From Nevskia sp. (GTDB lineage Bacteria; Pseudomonadota; Gammaproteobacteria; Nevskiales; Nevskiaceae), in the NCBI GenBank assembly GCA_021732745.1, contig JAKFUK010000002.1:1-64000 (forward strand): a stretch of DNA of 64,000 bases, read 5' to 3'. The translations under genes and the position numbers were made by a program. This document shows, one piece after another, positions 1 through 8,258 of the stretch. Positions within the stretch are counted from its first letter, which is position 1; every line of letters starts with the position of its first letter. The notes beneath the pieces were generated by a model, which searched no databases, was not told the origin of the DNA, and saw nothing but the letters and a program-made list of their open reading frames with translations.

Positions 1-70
1 CTTGATCGACCCCCGGCGGCTGCCGCCGCTTCGAATCCCGCGCTCTGCGCTCAGGTCGCACAAACAAAAA
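1..70. repeat. Host repeat unit, copy 1 (intact)
   Basis: This host sequence is repeated. Bases 22-64 are identical over 43 bp to 40497-40539, on the far side of the prophage, and bases 1-26 match 120-145 with one mismatch. The second copy is therefore the one the prophage split. The unit contains a tRNA T-loop-like stretch (TTCGAATCCCG) but does not fold as a complete tRNA. It is followed by a short hairpin of AACCCGAC and GTCGGTTT type near 70-90. No gene is seen in 1-145. Confidence 0.8.
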
Positions 71-119
71 ACCCGACATTGAGTCGGTTTCAGGGAGTCG
101 CCGTGCCCACCCTCCCGCT

Positions 120-145
120 CTTGATCGCCCCCCGGCGGCTGCCGC
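120..145. repeat. Host repeat unit, copy 2, left fragment ending in the 5-bp target duplication
   Basis: Bases 120-145 repeat bases 1-26 and stop at the prophage end. The last five bases, GCCGC (141-145), recur at 40497-40501 immediately after the right end of the prophage. A 5-bp duplication is what Mu-type transposition leaves. Confidence 0.85.
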
Positions 146-298
146 TGTGAGAGAGCAGATGGACCGAGGGTCCGGGATCGGATGGGATGAAACGGGATAA
201 TTCGGGACAAAACAGGGGTTTAGACTCGAATTAGCGACCAATCTGCTGCGCGATCGGTTTGAGGGTGAAATGACGGCGTGACGAGATGGTTTGAGGGG
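146..298. promoter_or_regulatory. Prophage left end with transposase-binding-like repeats
   Basis: Three related blocks of the form ATGGTTTGAGGGG are present: 159-170 (divergent, ATGGACCGAGGG), 254-265 and 286-298. The same motif occurs on the opposite strand at the right end (40471-40483 and 40449-40460). Multiple end-binding sites in inverted orientation are expected for MuA-family transposases. Assignment of these blocks as A-protein sites is inference. No gene was found here. Confidence 0.65.
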
Positions 299-1039
299 TC
301 ACGTCCAGAAACGACTTGAGATGTGAACGGCTCCGAGAATCTCGAATTCCTCGGCAGAGATCGTCGGCGGGATGACCATCGGCTGCGCTACCGCTGGGTT
401 CGCGCTGATCAGGATCACGCCGCCGCCCGGCGCGCGCTGGACGTATTTGACGATCAGCTCGTCGCCCAGCCTGATTGCATAGATGCAGCCGCTGCGGACG
501 TTGCAGTCGCTGCGATCGAACAGGAACAAGTCGCCGTTGAACAGGTCGCGCTCCATTGATGAGCCGGCCACCTCGCCCAGGGCGCAATGCTCGGGCTTGA
601 GACCCTTGCGGCGCAGCATTTCCCGGCTGAACGAGATTTCGCTTGCAGGCTCTTCATCGACAGCAATGCGCCCAGGTCCGGCCCCGAAGCGCAGCCGGTA
701 GCGCGGCACCGTGAGCTGATCGTGATCCGCGCCTTCAGCCCCTGTTTTCCCTCGCTTCAAGCCTTCCCCTGTTGCCAGCCATAGCAGGCACACGTTGCCG
801 CCTTTGGCGAGCTTGAGCAGGTTTTCACGGGAAGGGTCTGATTCGCCAGCGGCCCATTTCCTGATTACTCGTTCCGATAAACCGCACGAACGTGCCAACG
901 CGAGCGGGCCACCGCTGTCGCTGACCACTTCAGCAACGCGCTCGCAGAACTCGCGGTCACGGTTCGGAGCTTCAACTGTGACCGAGCACGCCGCGTCCAG
1001 GGCTCCGGTCACTGTTGCGCCAAGTATTTGATCCTGCAC
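299..1039 (-). CDS. LexA/CI-like phage repressor (S24 peptidase fold)
   Basis: This 246-residue lysogeny repressor is encoded divergently from the early operon. Residues about 43-80 form a helix-turn-helix region (LALARSCGLSERVIRKWAAG). The C-terminal half is an S24/LexA-like domain with Ser161 in a GSSME motif and Lys198 in IVKYV, the usual Ser/Lys dyad of self-cleaving repressors, so SOS-linked induction is plausible. The GTG start at 1037-1039 was chosen because AGGA lies seven bases upstream. A longer in-frame upstream extension has no ribosome site and would cross the operator region. Repeated decamers at 954-1088, partly inside its own coding sequence, are candidate operators. Confidence 0.9.
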   Translation of the reverse strand: MQDQILGATVTGALDAACSVTVEAPNRDREFCERVAEVVSDSGGPLALARSCGLSERVIRKWAAGESDPSRENLLKLAKGGNVCLLWLATGEGLKRGKTGAEGADHDQLTVPRYRLRFGAGPGRIAVDEEPASEISFSREMLRRKGLKPEHCALGEVAGSSMERDLFNGDLFLFDRSDCNVRSGCIYAIRLGDELIVKYVQRAPGGGVILISANPAVAQPMVIPPTISAEEFEILGAVHISSRFWT

Positions 1040-1088
1040 GACTATTCCTCTATTTCCGCATGTTCGGTCAATGTTCAAACTGTGACCG
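954..1088. promoter_or_regulatory. Five decamer repeats, candidate repressor/Ner operators
   Basis: The decamer CGGTCACNGT or a close relative occurs five times: 954-963 (+), 975-984 (-), 1006-1015 (+), 1065-1074 (+) and 1079-1088 (-). The first two and the last two form inverted pairs. Three copies lie within the 5-prime end of the repressor gene and two in the divergent intergenic region. Seen directly; the binding protein is inferred. Confidence 0.7.
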
Positions 1089-1100
1089 GAATATTTGTGC

Positions 1101-1130
1101 TTGACGTTCGGAATGAACGTGCCGTATGTT
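1101..1130 (+). promoter_or_regulatory. Putative early promoter upstream of ner
   Basis: TTGACG at 1101-1106 is followed 18 bases later by TATGTT at 1125-1130, facing ner. A perfect inverted repeat ACGTTC-N5-GAACGT (1104-1120) overlaps the spacer and could be an autoregulatory operator. The -10 lies very close to the ner start, so the transcript would have almost no leader, or the start lies elsewhere. Confidence 0.5.
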
Positions 1131-1137
1131 TGCTTCC

Positions 1138-1497
1138 ATGCCGAAGATAGACAGCACCCTGAAGCGCCTCTTTCTGGACCCGAAAAAACGTCGGGCCTGG
1201 GTGATTTATCAGCTCCAGCTTCAAGGGCGGACGCTCGCCAGCGTCGCCGCCGAGCACGGTTGCAAGCGGCAGACGCTCTATGCCGCTTTCGGCAAGCGCT
1301 ATCCGGCGATGGAACATCGCATCGCCGCCGCCCTCGACCTGACACCGCAAGAACTGTTTCCAGACCGCTACGACGCCGACGGCCTGCCGAAACGGCAGCG
1401 CGGCGGGCAACGCAGCGGCCGGAAAATTTGCTGTCATGGTGCCAATGCTACGCCGGATGTTGCAGCGCGCAATACGCGGTTGAAGGCAGCCGCATAG
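1138..1497 (+). CDS. ner: Ner-like early transcriptional regulator
   Basis: First gene of the rightward early operon, 119 residues. Residues about 15-75 match the Ner/Nlp layout of Mu: an RAW-containing first helix, then a helix-turn-helix (SVAAEHGCKRQTLYAAFGKR), then a segment ending in ELFPDRY, which parallels the WPSRY end of Mu Ner. In Mu, Ner turns down early and repressor transcription. The C-terminal 45 residues are an extension not present in short Ner proteins. ATG at 1138 is preferred over 1126 because 1126 lies inside the predicted -10 element. Confidence 0.85.
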   Translation: MPKIDSTLKRLFLDPKKRRAWVIYQLQLQGRTLASVAAEHGCKRQTLYAAFGKRYPAMEHRIAAALDLTPQELFPDRYDADGLPKRQRGGQRSGRKICCHGANATPDVAARNTRLKAAA

Positions 1498-1499
1498 AC

Positions 1500-1937
1500 A
1501 TGCGCCGCGAGACCCGAACCATCGAGATGGACTTTTTCGAGGTGCCGCGCCCGGCGAACCCTTGCCCGGGCAGCCACGACTACCGGACACAGGTCTCGGA
1601 AATCGTCTCGAAGATGCTCGCGGACTCACCCGACGACCGGTACGCAATTGCAGCATCAATGAGCCGCCTGCTCGGGCGCGATGTCAGCAAGTACATGCTC
1701 GACGCCTACAGCGCGCCGGGACGTGAGGAATACAACCTGCCGTTCTATCTGGTGGCCGCCCTTGAAGTGGCGTGTCACAGCCACGCCCTGACGCTCTGGC
1801 TGACCGATGTGCGCGGCGGTCGCCTGCTGATTGGCAAGGAAGCCCTGAACGCTGAGCTGGGCCGCTTGCAGAAGCAACGCGACGACGCTGCCGTCCGCAT
1901 GCGCGAGCTCAAGAAGATGATGGGGGAGCCGGAATGA
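1500..1937 (+). CDS. Early phage protein of unknown function
   Basis: 145 residues between ner and the transposase gene, overlapping the latter by four bases (ATGA), so translation is probably coupled. The middle segment is mixed alpha/beta without a motif I can name; residues about 110-140 (ELGRLQKQRDDAAVRMRELK) look like a short coiled coil. Start at ATG 1500, two bases after the ner stop; ATG 1527 is an alternative. Small proteins of this type sit at this place in several Mu-like phages, but I do not recognise the family. Confidence 0.7.
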   Translation: MRRETRTIEMDFFEVPRPANPCPGSHDYRTQVSEIVSKMLADSPDDRYAIAASMSRLLGRDVSKYMLDAYSAPGREEYNLPFYLVAALEVACHSHALTLWLTDVRGGRLLIGKEALNAELGRLQKQRDDAAVRMRELKKMMGEPE

Positions 1938-4096
1938 AGCGCTGGCTCGCTGCTGCCGAGCTGGTCGGGCTGCCCGGTCTGCCCGCGACCAAATCCGGTT
2001 TCATCCGGCTCGCAACGCGCGAAGCGTGGCCGTGCCGGCCGCGCTCGGGCCGAGGCGGTGGCGCGGAATACCAGGTCGAAGCCCTTCCGGCTGCCACCCG
2101 TTCCGCCCTGACCTGCCGCGAAATGGCGGCCGCTGCCGCCGCAGAGCGCCAGTCGATCGGAGCGGCCTCAGCAGCGCCGCGCGACAGCCGCCAGGCAACA
2201 GCCGAAAGCAGCCTGAAAGCCACCGCCGGGCTGACCGGCTGGAAACGCGAGCATCTCGATCTGCGCGCCGCGCTTTGGCAGGCCCTGGACGAGCATCACC
2301 GCCGCAGCGGATGCAGCTGGGGCGCAACGCTGGCGGCTTACAACAGCGGCGCGTTGATCGTTGCGAAGGCTGTGCGGGCCTACCGGCCGACCCTGAGCGC
2401 GATCACGCTGGAACGCATGCGCGCAGCGGTCAACAGCGGCGGTACGGCCGCGCTGACCACCGCCTACGGCAACCGCAAGGACAGCGGCGCAGTTGACAGC
2501 CAGCCAGCGCTTCGCGAGTTCGTGCTGGCCATGCTGGCCGAGCACCCCCATGCCCGCGCCTCGCAGATCCTGATTGCCGCCGAACGGCGCTTCCGCAACG
2601 TGCCGGACATGCGCCTGCCAAGCGAATGCCGGCTACGCGCGTGGATGAAGGCCTGGCGCAGCGAAAACCGGTCTCTGGCCACGGCGCTCACCAGCCCGGA
2701 CCAGTGGAAGAACAAATACATGACGGCGTTCGGCGACGCTGATCAGTTCGTGCTGCGCTTGAACCAGCGCTGGGAGATGGACAGCACGCCGGCCGACGTG
2801 CAGTGCATCGACGGCCGCCACGCGATTGTCGGCTGCATCGACGTGTTCAGCCGCCGGCTCAAGATGCTGGTGTCGCGCGTCTCGAAATCCGAGGCCATTG
2901 CCGGGCTGCTGCGCGAATGCATCCTTGACTGGGGCGTTCCCGAAACAGTCGGCACCGATCAGGGCAAGGACTACGTCGGCAAACACATGACGCGGGTGCT
3001 CGGCGACCTCGAAATCGAGCAAAGCCGCGCCAACAAGTTCAGCCCCTGGGAAAAGCCGTTCATCGAACGCTCCCTTGGTGTTTTCTCGCACGACGCCGCT
3101 ATCGAGCTGCTGCCCAGCTTCATCGGCCACGACGTTGAAGAGCGCCAGGCGATCCGCAGCCGCCTGAGCTTCGCGCAGCAGCTATTCAGCAAGAACGACA
3201 CCGTGCCCTGCGATCTCACGGGCGCGCAATTGCAGGCGATTTGCGACCTGTACACGGACGAAATCTATGCCCACCGCCGGCACGGCGGCATCGACTGCAC
3301 GCCGGTTGAAAAGGCGGCGAGCTGGCAGCAGGTGCCGCGCCGCATCAGCGACGTGCGTGCGCTCGACTTGCTGCTATGCCCGGCCGTCAGCAACGACGGC
3401 TGGCGCACGGTGACCAAGAACGGCATCAGCGTCGACAACGCCTGGTACATCGCCGCTGAACTTGGCCCTCGTGCCGGTGAGCGCGTGCGCTGCCTCACGC
3501 ATCCGAAAGACCAGGGGCTGATCGAGGTCTACGCCACCGATCCGGACACCGGCGAGCTGGCCTGGCTGTGCGAAGCGGTGGCGGCTGAATACGCCGGCAT
3601 CGATCGCCGCGATATCGCCACCAAAGCGCGTCAGCTACAGGCCGCGCAGATCAGTCGCCTGCGCACCGAAATCCGCAGCAGCGCCCGCCGGCTCAAAACT
3701 CGCGATGTCGCAGCCGAGCTGCTCGACGATGCCCGCGCCCGGCGCGGCAACGTGGTGGCGCTGCCGCAGCCATCCACGCCCTACAGCACGCCTGCGCTCA
3801 ACGCCGCTGCCAGCAGCGCCGCCGGGCCGCAGATGCCGGCATCAGCGGGTCTGGACCAACGCGGCCGCGACCTGCTGCGCGAACTCGAAGCCCGGCCCCC
3901 TGCGCAAGTTGTGCAGATGCCGGCACGGCCGGTGAACCCTCAGATCGGCGTCGACAACCGCATCAGCCGTTTCCTCGACATCGAGCGCCGGATCGGCGCT
4001 GGCGAGGCCGTCGGCGATGACGAACGCAAGTGGTTCCACAACTACCAGACCACGTCGGAATACCGCGTGGGGATGCTGCTCAGAAAGGGCCTTTAA
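1934..4096 (+). CDS. MuA-type DDE transposase
   Basis: 720 residues. The N-terminal 65 residues resemble the Mu-type winged helix DNA-binding domain (MKRWLAAAELVGLPGLP). The integrase-fold core has Asp283 (EMDST), Asp342 (GTDQGKDY) and Glu378 (FIERS). The last two are separated by 35 residues, the D-D-35-E spacing of MuA and retroviral integrases. A C-terminal beta-barrel-like region and a tail follow, the latter expected to contact the B ATPase and ClpX-type unfoldases (family knowledge). It cuts and joins the phage ends at 146 and 40496 for integration and replicative transposition. It overlaps the preceding gene by four bases. Confidence 0.96.
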   Translation: MKRWLAAAELVGLPGLPATKSGFIRLATREAWPCRPRSGRGGGAEYQVEALPAATRSALTCREMAAAAAAERQSIGAASAAPRDSRQATAESSLKATAGLTGWKREHLDLRAALWQALDEHHRRSGCSWGATLAAYNSGALIVAKAVRAYRPTLSAITLERMRAAVNSGGTAALTTAYGNRKDSGAVDSQPALREFVLAMLAEHPHARASQILIAAERRFRNVPDMRLPSECRLRAWMKAWRSENRSLATALTSPDQWKNKYMTAFGDADQFVLRLNQRWEMDSTPADVQCIDGRHAIVGCIDVFSRRLKMLVSRVSKSEAIAGLLRECILDWGVPETVGTDQGKDYVGKHMTRVLGDLEIEQSRANKFSPWEKPFIERSLGVFSHDAAIELLPSFIGHDVEERQAIRSRLSFAQQLFSKNDTVPCDLTGAQLQAICDLYTDEIYAHRRHGGIDCTPVEKAASWQQVPRRISDVRALDLLLCPAVSNDGWRTVTKNGISVDNAWYIAAELGPRAGERVRCLTHPKDQGLIEVYATDPDTGELAWLCEAVAAEYAGIDRRDIATKARQLQAAQISRLRTEIRSSARRLKTRDVAAELLDDARARRGNVVALPQPSTPYSTPALNAAASSAAGPQMPASAGLDQRGRDLLRELEARPPAQVVQMPARPVNPQIGVDNRISRFLDIERRIGAGEAVGDDERKWFHNYQTTSEYRVGMLLRKGL

Positions 4097-4171
4097 GCCC
4101 GGCTTCAAAACCCGTTTCAAAGCCAGCCGGAAGCCCGGCGACTTGTCATCACCACCGCAAGGGAGCCACAC

Positions 4172-4921
4172 ATGCAGCAGGGGAACAGCATCGCCAGCCA
4201 TGACGGCGCAACCGCCGCCATCAGCAACGTGGCCCAGGTCATGCGGGCTTTGGATCGGGCGATCACCGCGCCGAACCATCTGCCGAAGATCGTGGTTCAC
4301 AACGGGCCTTCGGGCTACGGCAAGAGCTTCGGTGCCACCCGCGCCGCCAATCACTACCGCGCCTACTACGTGGAGGTGAAAAGCACCTGGACCAGCAAGG
4401 CGCTGCTGATCGCCATCTTGAAAGAGATGCAGATCAAACCGGCGAAAACCATCTACGAGATGGGCGATCAGGCCGCCGAGCAACTGGCACTTTCAGGGCG
4501 GCCGTTGATCGTGGACGAGTTCGATTTCCTGGTCGATCGCTCGGCAGTGGAAGTGATCCGCGATCTCCACGAAGCGGCCGGCGGCGTGCCCATTCTGCTG
4601 GTCGGTGAAGAGCACCTGGAAAAGAAGTTGCGGCAGTGGGAGCGCTTCCACAACCGCGTTCTGGAATGGTTCCCGGCGCTGCCGGCCACCGCCGACGACA
4701 CCCGCAAGCTGGCCGATCTGTACTGCCGCCGCGTGGAAGTAGCCGAAGACCTGCTGGCAGCCATCCACCAGGTGGGCCGGGGCATCGTCCGCCGCATTGT
4801 GGTGAACCTGGAACGGGTTCAGGAATTCGGCGTCACGCATGGCTTCGAGCGGGTGACGCTCAAGGACTATGGCAATGACGGCTTCTACACCGGCGAAGCG
4901 CCGCGCCGGCTGGCCGCGTGA
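4172..4921 (+). CDS. MuB-like AAA+ ATPase, transposition target-selection protein
   Basis: 249 residues. Walker A is GPSGYGKS (45-52) and Walker B is PLIVDEFD (111-118). The domain order fits the C-terminal ATPase part of MuB; the N-terminal DNA-binding segment is short here, and a separate Cro-like protein encoded at 5604 may supply that function (inference). MuB coats target DNA, stimulates the transposase and gives target immunity. ATG 4172 has AAGGGAG upstream. A 75-base gap separates it from the transposase gene. Confidence 0.93.
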   Translation: MQQGNSIASHDGATAAISNVAQVMRALDRAITAPNHLPKIVVHNGPSGYGKSFGATRAANHYRAYYVEVKSTWTSKALLIAILKEMQIKPAKTIYEMGDQAAEQLALSGRPLIVDEFDFLVDRSAVEVIRDLHEAAGGVPILLVGEEHLEKKLRQWERFHNRVLEWFPALPATADDTRKLADLYCRRVEVAEDLLAAIHQVGRGIVRRIVVNLERVQEFGVTHGFERVTLKDYGNDGFYTGEAPRRLAA

Positions 4922-5607
4922 TGAGCCAGCCCATGAGCAAGACGCCAGGCACGCCGCCGGGCACGCCCTTGAGCCGGGAGCAAGTGGTGGCGCTCAAGCA
5001 CCGTCGCGGCCGCAAGCCGGTGGATCTGCTGGTAGACCATCCGCGCCCGCAGGGCCGGCAGGCCATCTGGTCCGCCATCCGCAAGCTGCGCAGCTTCCGC
5101 CTGGCCGAGCTCGAGCATGAGACGCACATCGGCGAAGCCACCCTGCGCAGCTACCTGCAAGGGCTGGTGGCGGCGGGCTACCTGAGCGCCGCGCTTGAGA
5201 CGGCGGCCCAGCAGCGCTACGCGCCGCTGCGCTACACGCTGGTGCGCGATGTGGGCGTGGAAGCCCCGCGTGTGACCAAAGCCGGCAAGCCGGTGACCCA
5301 GGGCTTGAGCCGCGAGCTGCTGTGGCGTGCCATGCGCATCCTCCAGGAGTTCGGTGCGGACGATTTGGCGGAGTCCGCCAGCATCGCCGCCTGCCGCGTC
5401 GACCCGGAAGACACTCGGGATTACATCAAGCATTTGAAGGCCGCCGGCTATCTGCGGGTGGTCGTCGAGCACACGCCCCAGCGCCCGGCGCGCTATCGGC
5501 TGATCCCGGTCCGCAACACCGGGCCGCAGGCACCGCAGGTGCAGCGCGTGCAGCAGGTGTTTGATCCCAATCTGGGCCGGGTGATGAGTCCGGAGGCCGC
5601 GTCATGA
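4921..5607 (+). CDS. Early phage protein with paired winged-helix-like segments
   Basis: 228 residues from ATG 4921, sharing one base with the stop of the B gene; GTG 4918 is also possible. Two similar segments (about 45-100 and 130-185) each contain a helix-rich stretch followed by GLVAAGYL or HLKAAGYL and a basic YRLIP/YTLVR strand, the look of tandem winged helices. A DNA-binding role in early replication or transcription is inferred. The C-terminus is Pro/Gln rich. Confidence 0.75.
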   Translation: MSQPMSKTPGTPPGTPLSREQVVALKHRRGRKPVDLLVDHPRPQGRQAIWSAIRKLRSFRLAELEHETHIGEATLRSYLQGLVAAGYLSAALETAAQQRYAPLRYTLVRDVGVEAPRVTKAGKPVTQGLSRELLWRAMRILQEFGADDLAESASIAACRVDPEDTRDYIKHLKAAGYLRVVVEHTPQRPARYRLIPVRNTGPQAPQVQRVQQVFDPNLGRVMSPEAAS

Positions 5608-6014
5608 AGGCCTCTTGCGTCGACGTGGCCACGGCGGCCTGGCAGCCGGAATGCCCCGCCTGGGTGCTGCAACTGGCGGAAGCCTGCGATGCCAGCGGCA
5701 AGGCCGCAGTGGCCCGCCGCCTGCGCTATTCCGATGCCGTGGTCGGCGAAGTGATCCGCCACAAATACACCGGCAGTTACGCAGCTGTGGAGCGTGCGGT
5801 TCACGGCGTGTTTGCCAACGCCACGGTACCGTGCCCGGTGCTTGGCGACATCCTGGAACACGCCTGCCTTGAGCACCAGCGCAAGCCGTTTGCGGCCACC
5901 AATCGCGCCCGCGTAACCCTGTACCGGGCTTGCCGGAACGGCTGCGCGCATTCCCGCATTGCGCCTTCCGGAACGGCTGCGCGCGTTCCTGCACCCAACG
6001 CCAGCGAGGCCTGA
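5604..6014 (+). CDS. Small Cro-like helix-turn-helix phage protein
   Basis: 136 residues, overlapping the preceding gene by four bases. Residues about 25-70 (ARRLRYSDAVVGEVIRHKY, then SYAAVERAVHGVF) resemble the helix-turn-helix found at the N-terminus of MuB-type proteins. The C-terminal 30 residues come from a 35-bp tandem duplication: the 17-mer at 5933-5949 recurs at 5968-5984. That region may be a recent addition. Function in early gene control or transposition is inferred. Confidence 0.7.
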   Translation: MKASCVDVATAAWQPECPAWVLQLAEACDASGKAAVARRLRYSDAVVGEVIRHKYTGSYAAVERAVHGVFANATVPCPVLGDILEHACLEHQRKPFAATNRARVTLYRACRNGCAHSRIAPSGTAARVPAPNASEA

Positions 6015-6125
6015 ATGAGCAACTTCGTGGCGATCTTGATCCTGATGCTGATCTTCGATGCCGGCTTCGTTGCCGGCGCTGTGTGGAACCAATGGAGGCA
6101 TGACCGTGCAGACCATCAATCGTGA
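6015..6125 (+). CDS. Very small single-span membrane protein
   Basis: 36 residues. It begins immediately after the preceding stop and has one hydrophobic segment (FVAILILMLIFDAGFVAGAV) followed by a basic tail. The 3-prime end overlaps the next gene. Seen only as an open frame with good position and a clear membrane segment; no function can be assigned. Confidence 0.5.
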   Translation: MSNFVAILILMLIFDAGFVAGAVWNQWRHDRADHQS

Positions 6126-6300
6126 TGTGGGGACTTTCATGGGCGGCTGCCGCAGCCGCCCGGTGCCCCGCAAGCCCTTCACCGGCTTTGGCATCTGGCT
6201 GCGCCGGATTCAGCGGCGCATGGCCCAGGCGCGCAACTGCGAAGCGGCCGTGCTGGTGCGCCGCTATGAAGTGCTGTGCGATCGGGATTTTGGCTCGTGA
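6106..6300 (+). CDS. Small basic phage protein
   Basis: 64 residues, strongly basic (RKPFTGFGIWLRRIQRRM). GTG 6106 was chosen because GGAGG at 6094-6098 is well spaced from it; ATG 6100 is in frame but only one base from that site. It overlaps the preceding membrane ORF in another frame and the next gene by four bases. Function unknown. Confidence 0.55.
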   Translation: MQTINRDVGTFMGGCRSRPVPRKPFTGFGIWLRRIQRRMAQARNCEAAVLVRRYEVLCDRDFGS

Positions 6301-7355
6301 GGCCGCTCCTGGCAGTAGAAGCAGAGGTGCTCCAACTGCTGCGTGATGCGGGCGGCAGCGTGAAGTTGACCGCGCTTCAGAAATCATCATGGCTCGGTGC
6401 CATCGAGCTGAAAGCGGCATTGGACGCGCTGCAAATTCGTGACCTGGTGGAGCGCATCGATACCGGCCGCGAAGTGGTTTACGCCGCACTGGCCGCGCCC
6501 GCCGCCGCAACGCTGCAAGCGGCCGCCATAGCGGCGGCACCGGCCGCGCCCGCCGCCGCATCGCTGGCCCGCAGCGTTCCCGCCGGCAGCAGTGCGTGCC
6601 AGGAAAACCAGAAGCGCATCGTGGCCTACCTCGGTACACAGCCGGGCTATGGCGCGATCGGCCGGCAGATTTTCGATGCGCTGAACATCACCCAGAGCGC
6701 CTTTAGCCAGGCCGTTCTCAAGCTTTGCTTCGCAGATCAGGTGGTGCGCAGGGGCTCGGCCGGCGTTCCCCTGTACTGCCTGTCGCCGAAAGCCGTGGAG
6801 GCGCTCGGTTTGAGTGCCACGGGTGAAGCCGCAGCCGCAGGCACGTCCACCTCCGAATTCCCTCCGGCGCTTGCTACGCCGGCTGTGCAGCCGATCGACA
6901 CAGCAACATCGACGGCAGTTCCGGCGGCCCAGACTGATCTCCCAAGGGCAGTGACGGAACCGGCTGGCTCACGTCACGAGCTTTCTGATTCTGATGCCGA
7001 TGTCGATCCCGATTCTTTCTTTGAGGCCGACATCGACCCGCTGCTGGCCTGGCACGCGGACCGCGCCGACAAGGAAGCTGCGCGACGCGAGCAGCAACGG
7101 CAGTGCCCCGCTGCGCCGTTTCTGGCGCTGCCGGACGCCATGCGCAACACCGGCCAGGCCATCCCTTGCTCGATCGGCGAAATCGCCGAATTCGACGTGG
7201 CTACCAGCCTTCAGATTGACAGTGCCAGCTATGCGCTGTGGAGCGATGGCCGGCTGGAGATCGATGCCGGTGACCAGCACATCGCCTTGAGCTCGTCCGC
7301 CACGCGCGCGTTGATTGATTACCTCGATCGCGTCTGCGCGATCGAGCTGCACTGA
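6297..7355 (+). CDS. Phage protein with two winged-helix-like regions and an Ala-rich linker
   Basis: 352 residues from GTG 6297, which overlaps the upstream stop. Residues 5-65 and about 100-170 look like winged helices (AIGRQIFDALNITQSAFSQA in the second). They are separated by a low-complexity Ala/Pro linker; an acidic Asp/Ser-rich stretch follows. The last 70 residues form a compact domain ending in ATRALIDYLDRV. A transcriptional regulator of early phage genes is plausible but unproven. Confidence 0.65.
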   Translation: MRPLLAVEAEVLQLLRDAGGSVKLTALQKSSWLGAIELKAALDALQIRDLVERIDTGREVVYAALAAPAAATLQAAAIAAAPAAPAAASLARSVPAGSSACQENQKRIVAYLGTQPGYGAIGRQIFDALNITQSAFSQAVLKLCFADQVVRRGSAGVPLYCLSPKAVEALGLSATGEAAAAGTSTSEFPPALATPAVQPIDTATSTAVPAAQTDLPRAVTEPAGSRHELSDSDADVDPDSFFEADIDPLLAWHADRADKEAARREQQRQCPAAPFLALPDAMRNTGQAIPCSIGEIAEFDVATSLQIDSASYALWSDGRLEIDAGDQHIALSSSATRALIDYLDRVCAIELH

Positions 7356-7374
7356 ACCACCCCGGAGCCGACTC

Positions 7375-7998
7375 ATGAGCCACAACGAAAACACCGCGCC
7401 CGCCGGTTACTGGCGCGATGCCCAAGGCCGGCTGGTTGCCGAAGCCCTCATCAAGCCGATCGACAAGGCGCGCGAAGCGCTGGTGTTGGAACTGATCGAA
7501 AAGGCGCGCCTGCTATCGCGACAGATCGAGCTGTTCAAGTCCACCGCCTTTGCGGACATCGCCGCCTTCGTCGAGCTGAGTGCCGAGCAATACGGCGCGA
7601 AGATTGGCGGCAACAAGGGCAATGTCACCTTGACCAGCTATGACGGGCGCTACCGCATCCAGCGCTCTATCCAGGACAGCCTGGTCTTTGACGAACGCCT
7701 GCAAGCCGCCAAGCAGCTGATCGACGCCTGCGTGCAGACCTGGGGCGCGAACGGCGACCCCAAGATCATGACCTTGGTCAACGATGCCTTTCAGGTGGGC
7801 AAGGAAGGGCGCATCAACACCGGCCGTGTGCTGGGCCTGCGCCATCTCGACATTCGCGATGACGACTGGCAGCGCGCCATGCAGGCCATCGGCGACAGCG
7901 TGCGTGTTGCCAGCAGCAAGCCCTACGTCCGCTTTTATGAGCGGATCGGCGACAGCGATCAGTACCAGGCCATCAGCCTCGACGTGGCTTCGCTGTGA
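7375..7998 (+). CDS. DUF3164 family phage protein
   Basis: 207 residues with the features of the DUF3164 proteins common in Mu-like early operons: an N-terminal YWRDAQGRLV segment, a long helix, then GGNKGNVTLTSYDGRYRIQR. The molecular role is unknown; such proteins are sometimes mislabelled sulfate transporters. ATG 7375 has GGAG nine bases upstream. It overlaps the next gene by four bases. Confidence 0.85.
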   Translation: MSHNENTAPAGYWRDAQGRLVAEALIKPIDKAREALVLELIEKARLLSRQIELFKSTAFADIAAFVELSAEQYGAKIGGNKGNVTLTSYDGRYRIQRSIQDSLVFDERLQAAKQLIDACVQTWGANGDPKIMTLVNDAFQVGKEGRINTGRVLGLRHLDIRDDDWQRAMQAIGDSVRVASSKPYVRFYERIGDSDQYQAISLDVASL

Positions 7999-8258
7999 AA
8001 GCGCCCAGCCGCGTGGTGCTCGAATGCACGGCCAAGGGCTGGAGCGTCAGCGTGTACGCCGGGGACCGGCTGCTGGTCGACAACCGCTGGGGGCTGCTGA
8101 CTCATGGTTCCGCGAAGGCAGCGCCGAGCAACGTGGAGCTCGAAACCGCGCTCGACGGTTACGACGAGCTGGTTGACGCGATCGACGAAATCGCCGACTT
8201 CGGCGTTTTTGACGTCAGCGGCGCGCTGCTCAACATCCGCGAGGAACGCGACTCATGA
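7995..8258 (+). CDS. Small acidic phage protein, unknown
   Basis: 87 residues, GTG start overlapping the DUF3164 stop. The N-terminal half is predicted beta-rich and the C-terminal half acidic (DELVDAIDEIADFGVFD). Four-base overlaps on both sides show that it belongs to the early operon. No recognised domain. Confidence 0.65.
   Translation: MKAPSRVVLECTAKGWSVSVYAGDRLLVDNRWGLLTHGSAKAAPSNVELETALDGYDELVDAIDEIADFGVFDVSGALLNIREERDS

Noticed and set aside
22-64. tRNA-like sequence with a TTCGAATCCCG T-loop
   Set aside because: Only the T-loop-like part is present; no acceptor or anticodon arm can be formed, so it is treated as a host repeat.
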